DNA from: Massilia agilis
Lineage (GTDB): Bacteria > Pseudomonadota > Gammaproteobacteria > Burkholderiales > Burkholderiaceae_D
Direction: 5' to 3'
Length of the DNA stretch: 64,000 bases
Assembly (NCBI RefSeq): GCF_024756255.1
Contig: NZ_JANUHB010000001.1
Coordinates: forward strand, 1,178,001 to 1,242,000
Below are positions 43,560 to 53,195 of this stretch, piece after piece. The stretch's first letter is position 1. Every line of letters begins with the position of its first letter. The notes beneath the pieces are model-generated. The model did no database searches. It was not told the DNA's origin and worked only from the letters and a program-made list of their open reading frames with translations. The translations under genes were made by a program, and so were the position numbers.

Positions 43560-44309
43560 ATGGCTAATTCGGAACTGGACAACTGGCACGACTACCGTGT
43601 GGTGTCGCGCAGGGAAATCGTGGCCCTGCTGCGCCAGATCGCAGAGAAGAACCAGCTCGTGCGCATGCTGGTGCACGGCGAGGCCGACGTGTGCGTCACC
43701 TCGATCCTGGAAGTTGATCCGGACAACGACACGCTGGTGCTGGACCGCTCGATCGACCGCGACCAGAACCGCCGCATCCTGTCCGCCGGCAAGGTCTCGT
43801 GCGAGACCAGCCTGGACAAGATCCGCATCATGTTCAAGCTCGAGAACGTGCGCGAGACCGAATACGAGGGCAGCAACGCGCTCGAAGCGGACATTCCGGA
43901 AACCATGGTGCGCCTGCAGCGGCGCGAGTTCTATCGCATGGCAACGCCGGTGACCAACCCGGTGCGCGCGATCATTCCCCTGCCCGAGGAGCTCGGCGGC
44001 GGCACCGCCTCGTTCCCGCTGTCGGACATCAGCTGCGGCGGCATCGCCTTCCTCGACAGCAAGCACCAGCTGGGCGAAGCCATGGGCCGCACCTTCGAGG
44101 GCTGCCGCATCGACCTGCCCGACATCGGCCCGGTGGTCACCGGCCTGGAGATCCGCAACATGTTCGACGTGACGCTGCTGAACAACAAGACCAGCCGCCG
44201 TTTCGGCTGCATGTTTGTCAACATCTCGCGCGGCAACCTCTCCAACGTCCAGCGCTACATCACCCGGCTGGAGCGCGAACGCAACGCGCGCCTGGCCGGC
44301 CTCGGCTGA
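43560..44309 (+). CDS. ycgR: PilZ-domain flagellar brake protein (YcgR-like)
   Basis: A 249-residue c-di-GMP receptor that slows the flagellar motor when c-di-GMP is bound. N-terminal YcgR domain about 15-115, with VLVHGEADVCVTSIL-like strands (MLVHGEADVCVTSIL), then the PilZ domain about 118-235: RREFYRM with Arg122/Arg126 of the RxxxR motif, and DISCGGIAF with Asp156, Ser158 and Gly161 of the DxSxxG motif. Both are complete, so it should bind c-di-GMP. It starts 22 bases after the FlhB-like gene. The diguanylate cyclase at 34807 is a plausible source. Confidence 0.92.
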   Translation: MANSELDNWHDYRVVSRREIVALLRQIAEKNQLVRMLVHGEADVCVTSILEVDPDNDTLVLDRSIDRDQNRRILSAGKVSCETSLDKIRIMFKLENVRETEYEGSNALEADIPETMVRLQRREFYRMATPVTNPVRAIIPLPEELGGGTASFPLSDISCGGIAFLDSKHQLGEAMGRTFEGCRIDLPDIGPVVTGLEIRNMFDVTLLNNKTSRRFGCMFVNISRGNLSNVQRYITRLERERNARLAGLG

Positions 44310-44310
44310 G

Positions 44311-44328
44311 CCGGCGCCGCGGCGCCGG
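44311..44328. terminator. Perfect 18-bp palindrome between convergent ycgR and fliE
   Basis: CCGGCGCCGCGGCGCCGG is its own reverse complement and lies between the two stop codons. It may stop transcription from both sides, but has no T run, so a simple intrinsic terminator is uncertain. Confidence 0.35.
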
Positions 44329-44336
44329 AGCGCCGG

Positions 44337-44678
44337 TCAGACCTGCATGTTCATGATTTCATGGTAAGCCGAAACGAGCCGGTTACGCACCTGCACCGTG
44401 GTCTGGAAGCTGATGTTGGCCTTTTGCATCGCAATCATCATCTCCGGCAAGCTCACCGTATCGTCGCCCATCGCCACCCGCTGGCCCATCTGGTCGGCGC
44501 CCTCCTGGGCCGCGCTGACCTGCTGCAGCGACGTCTTGAGCGCCTGCGCGAAGTCGGCCTTGGGCGCGGCGGCCGGGCCCGGCGCGGCCACCGGGGACGC
44601 GGCCGGACGGGTGGCGGCAGCCTTGAGCTGCGCCATCATCGCCTCGATCCGGCTGCTGTCGATTCCACCCATGTTCAT
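44337..44678 (-). CDS. fliE: Flagellar hook-basal body protein FliE
   Basis: A 113-residue rod-base protein joining the MS ring to the rod. The C-terminal helix is diagnostic: VSLPEMMIAMQKANISFQTTVQVRNRLVSAYHEIMNMQV, with the preceding ADFAQALKTSLQQVSAAQ helix. The ATG at 44678 has a strong AGGAGG five bases before it. The gene is divergent from fliF across about 185 bases, an arrangement common in this group. Confidence 0.95.
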   Translation of the reverse strand: MNMGGIDSSRIEAMMAQLKAAATRPAASPVAAPGPAAAPKADFAQALKTSLQQVSAAQEGADQMGQRVAMGDDTVSLPEMMIAMQKANISFQTTVQVRNRLVSAYHEIMNMQV

Positions 44679-44864
44679 CTGATCCTCCTGTGTCGTGGCA
44701 CGCCTTGCCCGCGCGGCGGACAAGCGAACTCAGGCTGTCAGAATAGCAGCATGATGGCAAGCCACAGTCCCGAGCAGGGGCGTAAATGCGCCTCTTTTTC
44801 GGCCTTTGAACCCACGCCGCCGGCCTGATAATGCCGGCTTAAATCCCCCTATCCCGAGACCACC

Positions 44865-46541
44865 ATGGCAGCAGCGGAAGACGCCGACAACCAGCCGCAA
44901 CCCTTTCTCCAGACCGCCTTTGGCCGCAATATCGTGCTGGGCGTGGTGGCGGCCGTCGCGCTGGCGGTGGCAGTGGCGCTGTGGATGTGGAGCCAGCAGC
45001 CGGAATACCGGGTGTTGTTCTCGAACTACAGCGACCGCGACGGCGGCGCCATCACGGCCTCGCTCGACCAGATGGGGGTCAAGTACAAGTTCTCCGAGGG
45101 CGGCTCGGCGATCCTGGTGACCGCCGACCAGGTGCACGACGTGCGCCTGAAGCTGGCCGCCCAGGGCCTGCCCAAGGGCGGCAACGTCGGCTTCGAGCTG
45201 ATGGAAAACCAGAAGCTGGGCGTGTCCCAGTTCCTCGAACAGGTCAACTACCAGCGCTCGCTCGAAGGCGAGCTGGCGCGCTCGATCCAGTCGCTGGGCG
45301 CGGTGGCCAGCGCGCGCGTGCACCTGGCCATGCCCAAGCCGTCGGTGTTCGTGCGCGAACAGCAAAAGCCGACCGCCTCGGTGCTGCTGACCCTGCAGCC
45401 CGGGCGCGCGCTCGACCGCGGCCAGGTCTCGGCCATCGTGCACCTGGTCGCCTCCAGCGTGCCCGAGCTGACCACCGGGAACGTGACCGTGGTGGACCAG
45501 AACGGCAACCTGCTGTCCGACCCGAACAACGGCGCGGGCGCGCACCAGCTCGACCCCAACCAGCTCAAGTATGTCGAGCAGCTGCAGGCCAACATCGCCA
45601 AGCAGGTCGAGTCGATCATCACGCCGCTGGTCGGCCAGGGCAACGTGCGCGCCGAGGCGACCGCGGAAGTGGACTTCGCGCAGGTCGATACCGCGGCCGA
45701 GATGTACAAGCCGAACTCGCCGCCGGAACCGCAGGCGATCCGCAGCCAGCAGACCGGCGAGACCTCGCCCGCCCCGGCGCCGGCGTCGGGCGTGCCGGGC
45801 GCGCTGTCGAACAACCCGCCGAACAACCCGAACAACCAGCCCAACAACCCGCAGCAGAACGGCAGCACCACCGCCGCCGGCCAGCAAGCGCCGGCCAACC
45901 CGCAGCCGGCCAACAACACGCACCGCGAAGCCACCACCAACTTCGAGGTGGACAAGACCGTGCGCTACGAGCAAAAGCCGATGGGCGGCATCAAGCGCCT
46001 GACCGTGGGCGTGGTGGTCAACTACCGGCGCGTGATCGATCCGAAGACCGGCAAGGTATCGGCCACGCCGCTGCCGCCGGCGGTGGTGGCGCAGATCAAT
46101 GAACTGGTCAAGCAGGCGATGGGCTACAACGCCGCGCGCGGCGACACCCTGAACGTGACCAACGCGCCGTTCGAAGGCGTGGACAAGCTGCCCGAGGTGC
46201 CGCCGGCGCTGGCCTGGTACCGCGATCCGGAGACGGTGTCGCTGGCGTCCACGGTCGGCAAGTACCTGATGTCGATCATCATCGTCGGCTTCCTGTACAT
46301 GCGCTTCGGGCGGCCGCTGCTGCGCCGCTACGACGAAATCGCGGAGCCGCCGCCCGAGCCGGACCCGAACCTGGCCGCGCAAGAGCAGCGCGCCCTGCTT
46401 GAAGCCGAGATGGAAGAGGCGGAGGCGCACCAGCAGGCCAAGGGCTACCGCTCCAACCTGCAGATGGCAAAGGACCTGGCGCGCGACGATCCGCGCGTGG
46501 TGGCCAACGTAGTGAAGACATGGGTGGGTGCAAATGAATGA
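44865..46541 (+). CDS. fliF: Flagellar MS-ring protein FliF
   Basis: Builds the inner-membrane MS ring, 558 residues. Two membrane helices, about 23-43 and 467-483, enclose a large periplasmic part with ring-building motifs (YKFSEGGSAILVTADQVHDVRLKLAAQGLP; SARVHLAMPKPSVFVREQQKPTASV). A Pro/Asn/Gln-rich linker lies at about 300-355. The cytoplasmic tail ends with NLQMAKDLARDDPRVVANVVKTWVG, which binds FliG. The fliG start overlaps by eight bases. Confidence 0.97.
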   Translation: MAAAEDADNQPQPFLQTAFGRNIVLGVVAAVALAVAVALWMWSQQPEYRVLFSNYSDRDGGAITASLDQMGVKYKFSEGGSAILVTADQVHDVRLKLAAQGLPKGGNVGFELMENQKLGVSQFLEQVNYQRSLEGELARSIQSLGAVASARVHLAMPKPSVFVREQQKPTASVLLTLQPGRALDRGQVSAIVHLVASSVPELTTGNVTVVDQNGNLLSDPNNGAGAHQLDPNQLKYVEQLQANIAKQVESIITPLVGQGNVRAEATAEVDFAQVDTAAEMYKPNSPPEPQAIRSQQTGETSPAPAPASGVPGALSNNPPNNPNNQPNNPQQNGSTTAAGQQAPANPQPANNTHREATTNFEVDKTVRYEQKPMGGIKRLTVGVVVNYRRVIDPKTGKVSATPLPPAVVAQINELVKQAMGYNAARGDTLNVTNAPFEGVDKLPEVPPALAWYRDPETVSLASTVGKYLMSIIIVGFLYMRFGRPLLRRYDEIAEPPPEPDPNLAAQEQRALLEAEMEEAEAHQQAKGYRSNLQMAKDLARDDPRVVANVVKTWVGANE

Positions 46542-47529
46542 CGAAGGGATCCAGAAGGCAGCGATCCTGATGCTCGCGCTGGGCGAGGCCGAGGCGGCCG
46601 AGGTGATGAAGTTCCTCGGCCCGAAGGAAGTGCTCAAGCTGGGCGCCGCGATGGCAACCATGCGCCAGGTGCAGCACGAACAGGTGGTCAAGGTGCTCGA
46701 GTCGTTCCGCGAGCAGACCGACCTGAATTCGACCGTGGGCCTGGATTCGGACGAGTACATCCGCCAGGTGCTCACGCGCGCGCTGGGCGACGACAAGGCC
46801 TCCGTGCTGCTGTCGCGCATCCTGGGCGGCAAGGACGCCTCCGGCATCGAGAGCCTGAAGTGGATGGACGCCTCGTCGGTGGCGGAGCTGATCCGCAACG
46901 AGCACCCGCAGATCATCGCCACCATCCTGGTGCACCTGGAGCGCGACCAGGCTTGCGAGATCCTGGGCCACTTTTCCGACCGCCTGCGCAACGACGTGGT
47001 GCTGCGCATCGCCACCCTGGACGGCGTGCAGCCGGCCGCGCTGCGCGAGCTGAACGACGTGCTGACCAAGCTCTTGTCGGGCAACGAGAACATCAAGAAG
47101 TCCTCGCTGGGCGGCATCCGTGCGGCCGCCGAGATCCTCAACTTCATGAGCGGCGAGCAGGAATCGTCGGTGATGGACAACATCAAGAACTACGACAACG
47201 ACATGGCGCAGAAGATCATGGACGAGATGTTCGTGTTCGATAACATCATCGACATCGACGACCGCGGCATCCAGCTGCTGCTGCGCGAGGTGCAGTCCGA
47301 GATGCTGATCATCGCGCTCAAGGGCGCCAGCCAGGACCTGCGCGACAAGATCTTCAAGAACATGAGCCAGCGCGCCGCCGAGATGATGCGCGAGGACCTC
47401 GAATCGAAAGGGCCGGTGCGCCTGTCCGAGGTCGAGTCGCAGCAAAAGCAGATCCTGCAGATCGTGCGGCGCCTCGCCGACGAAGGCCAGATCGTCCTGG
47501 GCGGCAAGGGCGAGGACTCGTTCGTCTGA
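46534..47529 (+). CDS. fliG: Flagellar motor switch protein FliG
   Basis: Rotor protein contacting FliF, FliM and the stator; 331 residues. N-terminal FliF-binding domain (IQKAAILMLALGEAEAAEVMKFLGPKEVLKLG), middle domain with the EHPQ motif in NEHPQIIATILVHLE, and C-terminal domain with charged residues for torque (DRGIQLLLREV, KNMSQRAAEMMREDLESKGPVRLSEVE). The ATG at 46534 overlaps the end of fliF by eight bases. Confidence 0.97.
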   Translation: MNDEGIQKAAILMLALGEAEAAEVMKFLGPKEVLKLGAAMATMRQVQHEQVVKVLESFREQTDLNSTVGLDSDEYIRQVLTRALGDDKASVLLSRILGGKDASGIESLKWMDASSVAELIRNEHPQIIATILVHLERDQACEILGHFSDRLRNDVVLRIATLDGVQPAALRELNDVLTKLLSGNENIKKSSLGGIRAAAEILNFMSGEQESSVMDNIKNYDNDMAQKIMDEMFVFDNIIDIDDRGIQLLLREVQSEMLIIALKGASQDLRDKIFKNMSQRAAEMMREDLESKGPVRLSEVESQQKQILQIVRRLADEGQIVLGGKGEDSFV

Positions 47530-47540
47530 GCTGAAAGCAC

Positions 47541-48200
47541 ATGCAAAAAGAACTCCAAACCGCCTACCAGCGCTGGGAACTGGCCTCGTTCGGCGACGAA
47601 CGCCCGGCCGCCGTGGCGCGCCGCGCCGCCGAGCAGGAAGCCGTGGTCGCCGCGCCCAAGCTGCCGACCGAAGCGGAAATCGCCGCGATCCTGGAAAACG
47701 CGCGCGCCGAGGGCCTGGCGCTGGGCCGCGCCGCCGGCCACGCCGAAGGGCTGGCCCAGGGCCGCGCCGAAGCCACCGCCGAACTGCAGCGCCTGCGCAC
47801 CATCGCCGACACCTTCGGCCAGGCCGTGGCGCGCGCCGACGAGACCATCGCCAGCGACGTGCTCGACCTGGCGCTGCACCTGGCGCGCGGGATGGTGAAA
47901 ACCGCGTTCGAAGTGCGGCCCGACCTGATCATCCCGGTGGTGCGCGAGGCGATCGAATACCTGCCGGTGCTGCAGCAGCCTGCCCTGTTGATGCTCAACC
48001 CGCTGGACGCGCCGGTGGTGCGCGCCGGGATCGGCGAAGAGCTTGAAAAGGGCGGCTGGCGCGTGGTCGAGGACGCGCAGGTCGGGCGCGGCGGCTGCAA
48101 GATCGACACCGCCAGCAACCAGATCGACGCCCAGGCCGCCACCCGCTGGCAGCGCCTGTCGCACGCGCTGGGCAAGAACGTGGACTGGCTCGAGCCGTGA
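47541..48200 (+). CDS. fliH: Flagellar export ATPase regulator FliH
   Basis: Stator-like subunit binding FliI and the C ring; 219 residues. The middle contains the typical alternation of Ala, Gly and Glu ([27 protein letters not shown], a GxxxG-rich helix), and the C-terminal part ([19 protein letters not shown], then [21 protein letters not shown]) is the FliH/YscL domain. Its stop overlaps the fliI GTG start as GTGA. Confidence 0.95.
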   Translation: MQKELQTAYQRWELASFGDERPAAVARRAAEQEAVVAAPKLPTEAEIAAILENARAEGLALGRAAGHAEGLAQGRAEATAELQRLRTIADTFGQAVARADETIASDVLDLALHLARGMVKTAFEVRPDLIIPVVREAIEYLPVLQQPALLMLNPLDAPVVRAGIGEELEKGGWRVVEDAQVGRGGCKIDTASNQIDAQAATRWQRLSHALGKNVDWLEP

Positions 48201-49603
48201 GCGAAACCGCCGCCCCTGACGTCCACACCGCGCGCTGGAAGAGCTTCCTGCGCGACTGCGGGGCCGTGCTCGATTTCGTCGAGCCGATGCAGGTCTCGGG
48301 GCGCGTCACCCGCGTGGCCGGCCTGGTGATGGAGTGCGTGGGCCTGCGCCTTGCCGTGGGCAGCGCCTGCACCATTCCCGTGGCCAGCGGCGCGCGCATC
48401 GAGGCCGAGGTGGTCGGCTTCGAGGGCGAGCGCCTGTTCCTCATGCCGCAAAGCGATGTCGAAGGCGTGCTGCCCGGCGCGCGCGTGTTCCCGGTGGAGG
48501 CGGCCGTGCCGCGCCCCGGCAGCGTGCCGCACCCGCGCCGCCGGCCGAGCGACCGCGCGCGCCACCTGCCGGTGGGCAGCAAGCTGCTGGGCCGGGTGGT
48601 GGACGGCGCCGGCCGCCCGCTCGACGGCCGCGGCCCGCTTGGCACCGACGAAGTGGCGCCCATCAACGCGCGCCCGATCAACCCGCTCGACCGCGCGCCG
48701 ATCAGCACCACCCTGGACGTCGGGGTGCGCGCCATTAATTCGATGCTGACCGTGGGCCGCGGCCAGCGCCTGGGCCTGTTCGCCGGCACCGGCGTGGGCA
48801 AATCGGTGCTGTTGGGGATGATCGCGCGCTACACCAGCGCCGACGTGATCGTGGTCGGCCTGATCGGCGAACGCGGCCGCGAGGTCAAGGAATTCATCGA
48901 ACAGATCCTCGGGCCCGAGGGGCTGGCCCGCTCGGCCGTGGTGGCCGCCCCGGCCGACAGCCCGCCGCTGATGCGCCTGCAGGGCGCGGCCTACGCCACC
49001 GCGATCGCCGAACACTTCCGCGACCAGGGCAAGAACGTGTTGCTCATCATGGATTCGCTGACCCGCTACGCGATGGCCCAGCGCGAGATTGCGCTGGCGA
49101 TCGGCGAGCCGCCCGCGACCAAGGGCTACCCGCCGTCGGTGTTCGCCAAGCTGCCGGTGCTGGTCGAACGCGCCGGCAACGGCGTGGAAGGCGGCGGCTC
49201 GATCACCGCGTTCTACACCGTGCTCTCGGAGGGCGACGACCAGCAGGACCCGATCGCCGACGCCGCGCGCGGTATCCTGGACGGCCACATCGTGCTCGAC
49301 CGGCACCTGGCCGAGGCCGGCCACTACCCTGCCATCGACATCGAGCAGTCGATCAGCCGCGCCATGCACTCGATCACCTCGACCGAGCACCAGCAGGCGG
49401 CGCGGCGCCTGAAACAGCTGTACTCACGGTTCCAGCGCTCGCGCGACCTGATCTCGGTGGGCGCCTACGCTGCCGGCAGCGATCCGGTGCTCGACCAGGC
49501 CATCGCGCTGCACGACAAGATCGAGGCTTTCCTGTGCCAGGAAATCCACGAGCGCTCGGCCATGCCCGAGAGCTTGGGGCAACTTACCTCTCTATTCCAC
49601 TGA
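48197..49603 (+). CDS. fliI: Flagellum-specific ATPase FliI
   Basis: ATPase of the type III export apparatus, hexameric, 468 residues. Walker A GTGVGKS at 197-203; Walker B hydrophobic strand with [18 protein letters not shown]; the T3S-ATPase signature [16 protein letters not shown]. Start is a GTG at 48197 overlapping fliH. A 37-base gap separates it from fliJ. Confidence 0.97.
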   Translation: MSETAAPDVHTARWKSFLRDCGAVLDFVEPMQVSGRVTRVAGLVMECVGLRLAVGSACTIPVASGARIEAEVVGFEGERLFLMPQSDVEGVLPGARVFPVEAAVPRPGSVPHPRRRPSDRARHLPVGSKLLGRVVDGAGRPLDGRGPLGTDEVAPINARPINPLDRAPISTTLDVGVRAINSMLTVGRGQRLGLFAGTGVGKSVLLGMIARYTSADVIVVGLIGERGREVKEFIEQILGPEGLARSAVVAAPADSPPLMRLQGAAYATAIAEHFRDQGKNVLLIMDSLTRYAMAQREIALAIGEPPATKGYPPSVFAKLPVLVERAGNGVEGGGSITAFYTVLSEGDDQQDPIADAARGILDGHIVLDRHLAEAGHYPAIDIEQSISRAMHSITSTEHQQAARRLKQLYSRFQRSRDLISVGAYAAGSDPVLDQAIALHDKIEAFLCQEIHERSAMPESLGQLTSLFH

Positions 49604-49640
49604 TCGAAGCGCGCGGCCGGGTCCTATACTTTGACCCATC

Positions 49641-50081
49641 ATGGCCAACCCTTCAGCCCTCGATACCCTGACTGAACTGGCCCAGCGCGAGTCCGACGAA
49701 GCGGCCAAGCGGGTCGGCGCGGCGCGGCGCGCGGTGGAAGAAGCACAGCAAAAGCTGCAGATGCTGCTCGGCTACCGCGACGAATATGCGCAGCGCCTGG
49801 ACGCGGCCCAGATGGCGGGCATCACGCCGCACGCGTACCACAACTTCGTGGCCTTCGTGGGCAAGCTGGACCACGCCATCGCCGGCCAGCAGGAAGTGCT
49901 GCGGCACGCCGAGGCGCGTATCGCGCTGGAGCAGAAGGCATGGCAGCAGTGCGAGCGCAAGCGGCTGTCCTACCGCACCTTGAGCGAGCGGGCGGCGCGC
50001 GAGGCGCTCAGGGTGGAGAACAAGCGCGACCAGAAGCTGATGGACGACCACGCGGCGCGCACGGTGTACTACAAACGTTGA
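49641..50081 (+). CDS. fliJ: Flagellar export protein FliJ
   Basis: A 146-residue antiparallel coiled coil that sits in the FliI ring and links it to FlhA. Nearly all charged and Ala/Gln heptads (AAKRVGAARRAVEEAQQKLQMLLGYRDEY; EQKAWQQCERKRLSYRTLSERAAREALRVENKRDQKLMDDHAA). Position between fliI and fliK and the length make the call safe. Confidence 0.93.
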   Translation: MANPSALDTLTELAQRESDEAAKRVGAARRAVEEAQQKLQMLLGYRDEYAQRLDAAQMAGITPHAYHNFVAFVGKLDHAIAGQQEVLRHAEARIALEQKAWQQCERKRLSYRTLSERAAREALRVENKRDQKLMDDHAARTVYYKR

Positions 50082-50094
50082 CGGCGGATTCGAC

Positions 50095-51465
50095 ATGCAG
50101 ACCAACCCATTACTGAACCTGAACCCTGGCGCGAACGTCAACGGCGCGCCGCAGCGCGCCAGCGCCGACGCCGGCAACGGCGATGGCCAGTTCAGCGCCG
50201 CCCTGTCGCGCGAGATGGGCGGACGCAGCCAGGCGGCCTCCCAGCAGCCGCACGCCAGCCAGGCCGACAAGCCGGCCGCGGCCCAGCCGCCACAGCCGGC
50301 CAAGCCACAGCAGGCGGCGCCGGCCGACGCCGACAGCAAGCCCCAGGGCACGGCCGAGGCCAGCACCAAGGACGGCGCGGACGAAGCCGCCCAGGACAGC
50401 GCCGCCGCGGCCGACGCCAGCGGCGCGGTGCCGATGGCCGACATGCTGGCCATGGTCGCCAACTTCAACCAGTTGCTCAAACAAGGCGCCGCCGCGCCTG
50501 GCGCTGCGCCGGCGGCACACGCCAAGGCCACCGCAACGGCGACCGACAAGGCGCTGCCGCAGCTTGCCGCACTGGCCACTGCGGCGCAGGGGGAAACCGC
50601 GCCGGCCCAGCCAGGCGCCACGCCCGACGCGGCGGCCCGCTTCGCCGCCCTGATGCGCGGCGCGCAGCGCCCCGCCACCGAATCGGCAAGCACCACCGCG
50701 ACGGCGGCGGCCGCCCGCGCCGCAGCCGACGAAACCGGCAAGGCGAAGGCCACCAACGCCAGCGCCAGCGGCCAGGACCTGGCGGCGCAGGCGGGACAGG
50801 CGCCGTCGCACGCCCCCAGCGCCGCCCCCGGCATGGCGCCGGATGCGGCGGCGGCCAACGCCGCGGCGGCCGCACCGGAACAGATGCGCCTGGAGCAGCT
50901 GGCCGCCGCCGCCGAGCGCCGCGACAACGCACAGGCACAGGCAAGCGCCCAGCTGCTTGCCGCCACCCAGGCGCCGGCGGCCGCGCCCGTGGTGGCGCAG
51001 GCCGTCGCGGCCAGCGAACACCTGGGCGCGCGCGTGGGCACCCCGGCCTGGGACAACCAGGTCGGCCAGAAGATCGTATGGATGGTGGCCGGCGGCGAAC
51101 AGAGCGCCTCGCTCACCCTCAACCCGCCCGACCTGGGACCGATGCAGGTGGTCCTGTCGGTGACCGGCGACCAGGCCAGCGTCGCCTTCTCGTCCAACCA
51201 GCAGGAAGTGCGGCACGCCCTGGAAAACGCGCTGCCGCGCCTGCGCGAGATGATGGGCGAGAGCGGTATTTCGCTGGGCAGCGCAACCGTCAGCACCGGC
51301 ATGCCGGATGGGCGCCAGGCGCAGGGCGAGTGGAGCGGCCAGGGCGGATCGGGCGCGCGCATGGCCGATGGCGGCAGCGCGCCGGCCTCCGACGTGGCTG
51401 CCCCGCGCACGGCGACGCGCACGACGGTCCTGGGCGAGCGCGGCATGGTCGATACGTTTGCGTGA
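50095..51465 (+). CDS. fliK: Flagellar hook-length control protein FliK
   Basis: The canonical FliK, 456 residues: molecular ruler for hook length and trigger of the FlhB substrate switch. The first 320 residues are very Ala/Gln/Pro-rich and of low complexity, as in the family; the C-terminal Flg_hook domain at about 330-415 has QSASLTLNPPDLGPMQVVLSV, then LPRLREMMGESGISLGSATVSTG. Follows fliJ by 13 bases. Directly after the stop comes a family-1 repeat, then a hairpin and the separate fliL operon. Confidence 0.94.
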   Translation: MQTNPLLNLNPGANVNGAPQRASADAGNGDGQFSAALSREMGGRSQAASQQPHASQADKPAAAQPPQPAKPQQAAPADADSKPQGTAEASTKDGADEAAQDSAAAADASGAVPMADMLAMVANFNQLLKQGAAAPGAAPAAHAKATATATDKALPQLAALATAAQGETAPAQPGATPDAAARFAALMRGAQRPATESASTTATAAAARAAADETGKAKATNASASGQDLAAQAGQAPSHAPSAAPGMAPDAAAANAAAAAPEQMRLEQLAAAAERRDNAQAQASAQLLAATQAPAAAPVVAQAVAASEHLGARVGTPAWDNQVGQKIVWMVAGGEQSASLTLNPPDLGPMQVVLSVTGDQASVAFSSNQQEVRHALENALPRLREMMGESGISLGSATVSTGMPDGRQAQGEWSGQGGSGARMADGGSAPASDVAAPRTATRTTVLGERGMVDTFA

Positions 51466-51501
51466 GTTGGACGCGTGGGCAGGAGAACCTGCCCACCCTA
51501 C
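51466..51501. repeat. Family-1 palindromic repeat, copy G (single hairpin)
   Basis: A half copy: GTTGGACGCGTGGGC at the left and GCCCACCCTAC at the right, one inner hairpin GGGCAGG/CCTGCCC. Begins inside the fliK stop codon. Confidence 0.8.
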
Positions 51502-51598
51502 CAAACGCCAAGCGCCCAAACCAAGCTCGCGCCACGGTGGAACCAGCATGAGCGGACTGGCAACGAAGAGCGCAAAAACGGCGATCTGATCGCCCTTC

Positions 51599-51619
51599 GC
51601 CCCTCTTTTCGGGGCTTTT
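51599..51619 (+). terminator. Probable intrinsic terminator between fliK and fliL
   Basis: Short stem GCCCC/GGGGC (51599-51603 with 51611-51615), seven-base T-rich loop, followed by four T. It would end the fliF-K message 135 bases after fliK. Weak stem, so efficiency is doubtful. Confidence 0.5.
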
Positions 51620-51685
51620 CGCTGCTCAGTTACTCCCGATAATGACATAATGTCGGCACGATCCACTTGAAAGCCCAGAGGTATC

Positions 51686-52183
51686 TTGAAAGCGAATTCC
51701 AAAACCAAGGCTGACCCGAAAGACGATGCAGGGTCCCCGAACGTCAAGAAGAAGCTGATCGGCATCATCGCCGGCGCCGTGCTGGTGCTCGCGCTCGGTG
51801 GCGGCGCGGGCTGGTACTGGGTGCAGTCGGCCAGCCAGCCGAAGGAACACGCGGCCGCCAAGGCCGAACCGCCCGAGTACATCCAGCTCGACCCGTTCAC
51901 CGTCAACCTGCAGCCGGAGAACGGCGACCAGTACCTGCAACTGCAGTTCACCCTGCAGGTGGCCAATGCCGAAGCGGCGGAGCAGATCAAGGCCAACATG
52001 CCGATCGTGCGCAACCGCGTGCTGCTGCTCCTGTCGGGCAAGCACGCGTCCGAGATCAACACCGTAGAGGGCAAACGCCAGCTGGCCAGCGAAATCGTCG
52101 CCTCGGTCAAGCAGCCGTTCGCCGCCAAGGGTCCGCAGCAGCCCGTGAACGACGTGCTGTTCACCTCCTTCATCATCCAGTAG
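51686..52183 (+). CDS. fliL: Flagellar basal body-associated protein FliL
   Basis: Inner-membrane protein stabilising stator units; 165 residues. Basic N-terminus, one membrane helix about 24-44 (LIGIIAGAVLVLALGGGAGWYW), and a periplasmic FliL domain with YIQLDPFTVNLQPENGDQYLQLQFTL. The start is a TTG at 51686, preceded by AGAGG. First gene of fliLMNOPQR. Confidence 0.95.
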   Translation: MKANSKTKADPKDDAGSPNVKKKLIGIIAGAVLVLALGGGAGWYWVQSASQPKEHAAAKAEPPEYIQLDPFTVNLQPENGDQYLQLQFTLQVANAEAAEQIKANMPIVRNRVLLLLSGKHASEINTVEGKRQLASEIVASVKQPFAAKGPQQPVNDVLFTSFIIQ

Positions 52184-52193
52184 CAGCAGTACC

Positions 52194-53192
52194 ATGGCCG
52201 ATAATTTCCTCTCCCAGGAAGAAGTCGATGCCCTTCTCAAGGGCGTCAACGGCGACCAGGACGATGTCGTCGCGGTCGAAGACACTTCGGGAGTTCGCAC
52301 CTACAACCTGGCAACGCAGGAGCGGATCGTCCGCGGCCGCATGCCGACGCTCGAGATCATCAACGAGCGCTTCGCCAGGTACCTGCGGGTCGGCCTGTTC
52401 AACTTTTTGCGCAGGAGCGCCGAGGTCTCGGTCGGCTCGGTGCGGGTCGCCAAGTACAGCGAATTCATTCGCAACCTGGTGGTGCCCACCAACCTGAACC
52501 TGATCCACATGAAGCCGCTGCGCGGCACCGCGCTGATGGTGTTCGACCCGGGCCTGGTGTTCCTGCTGGTCGATAACCTGTTCGGCGGCGACGGGCGCTT
52601 CCACACCCGCGTCGAAGGACGCGACTTTACCCAAACCGAGCAGCGCATCATCCTGCGCATCCTCGACATCGTGTTCGAGTCGTACGGCAAGTCGTGGGAG
52701 CCGGTGTACCCGGTGCAGTTCGAATACATCCGCTCCGAGATGAACACCCAGTTCGCCAACATCGCCACCCCCAACGAGGTGGTGGTGTCCTCGACCTTCA
52801 CGGTCGAACTGGGCTCGGTGTCCGGCCAGATCCACTTCTGCATGCCGTACTCGATGATCGAGCCGATCCGCGACGCGCTCACCTCCAGCCTGCAGGGCGA
52901 GGCGCTCGAGGTGGACAAGCGCTGGATCCGGCTGATGACGCAGCAGATCCAGGTCGCCGAGGTCGAGCTGGTGGCCACGCTGGGCCACGGCCGCACCACG
53001 TTCGACGAGCTGCTCAACATGAAGATCGGCGACGTCGTGCCGATCACCGTGCCCGAGACGATCCAGGCCACGGTGGACGGCGTGCCGGTGATGGAATGTT
53101 CGTACGGCGTGTTCAACGGCCAGTACGCGCTCAAGGTGGAGAAGCTGCTCTCGACCGCCGAGCACCAACAAGGTGGCAACACAGGAGAATAA
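52194..53192 (+). CDS. fliM: Flagellar motor switch protein FliM
   Basis: C-ring protein that binds phosphorylated CheY; 332 residues. The N-terminal CheY-binding segment is FLSQEEVDALLKGV at about 4-17; then the CheC-like middle domain (LIHMKPLRGTALMVFDPGLVF, NLFGGDGRFHTRVEGRDFTQTEQRII) and a C-terminal SpoA domain (TFDELLNMKIGDVVPI, YGVFNGQYALKVEKLL). Spacing to fliL 10 bases and to fliN 3 bases. Confidence 0.97.
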   Translation: MADNFLSQEEVDALLKGVNGDQDDVVAVEDTSGVRTYNLATQERIVRGRMPTLEIINERFARYLRVGLFNFLRRSAEVSVGSVRVAKYSEFIRNLVVPTNLNLIHMKPLRGTALMVFDPGLVFLLVDNLFGGDGRFHTRVEGRDFTQTEQRIILRILDIVFESYGKSWEPVYPVQFEYIRSEMNTQFANIATPNEVVVSSTFTVELGSVSGQIHFCMPYSMIEPIRDALTSSLQGEALEVDKRWIRLMTQQIQVAEVELVATLGHGRTTFDELLNMKIGDVVPITVPETIQATVDGVPVMECSYGVFNGQYALKVEKLLSTAEHQQGGNTGE

Positions 53193-53195
53193 GCA

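Noticed and set aside
44694-44708. Sigma-54-like sequence TGGCACG with a nearby TTGC in the fliE-fliF gap
   Set aside because: Spacing between GG and GC is two bases too short for a -24/-12 promoter, so I do not call it.
51549-51590. Short frame of 13 codons after fliK
   Set aside because: No ribosome site, no similarity and it lies in a region of repeat and terminator.
51635-51642. CCCGATAA before fliL resembling a sigma-28 -10 box
   Set aside because: The -35 position holds TTTT instead of TAAA/TCAA, and fliL is not a late gene in the usual hierarchy.
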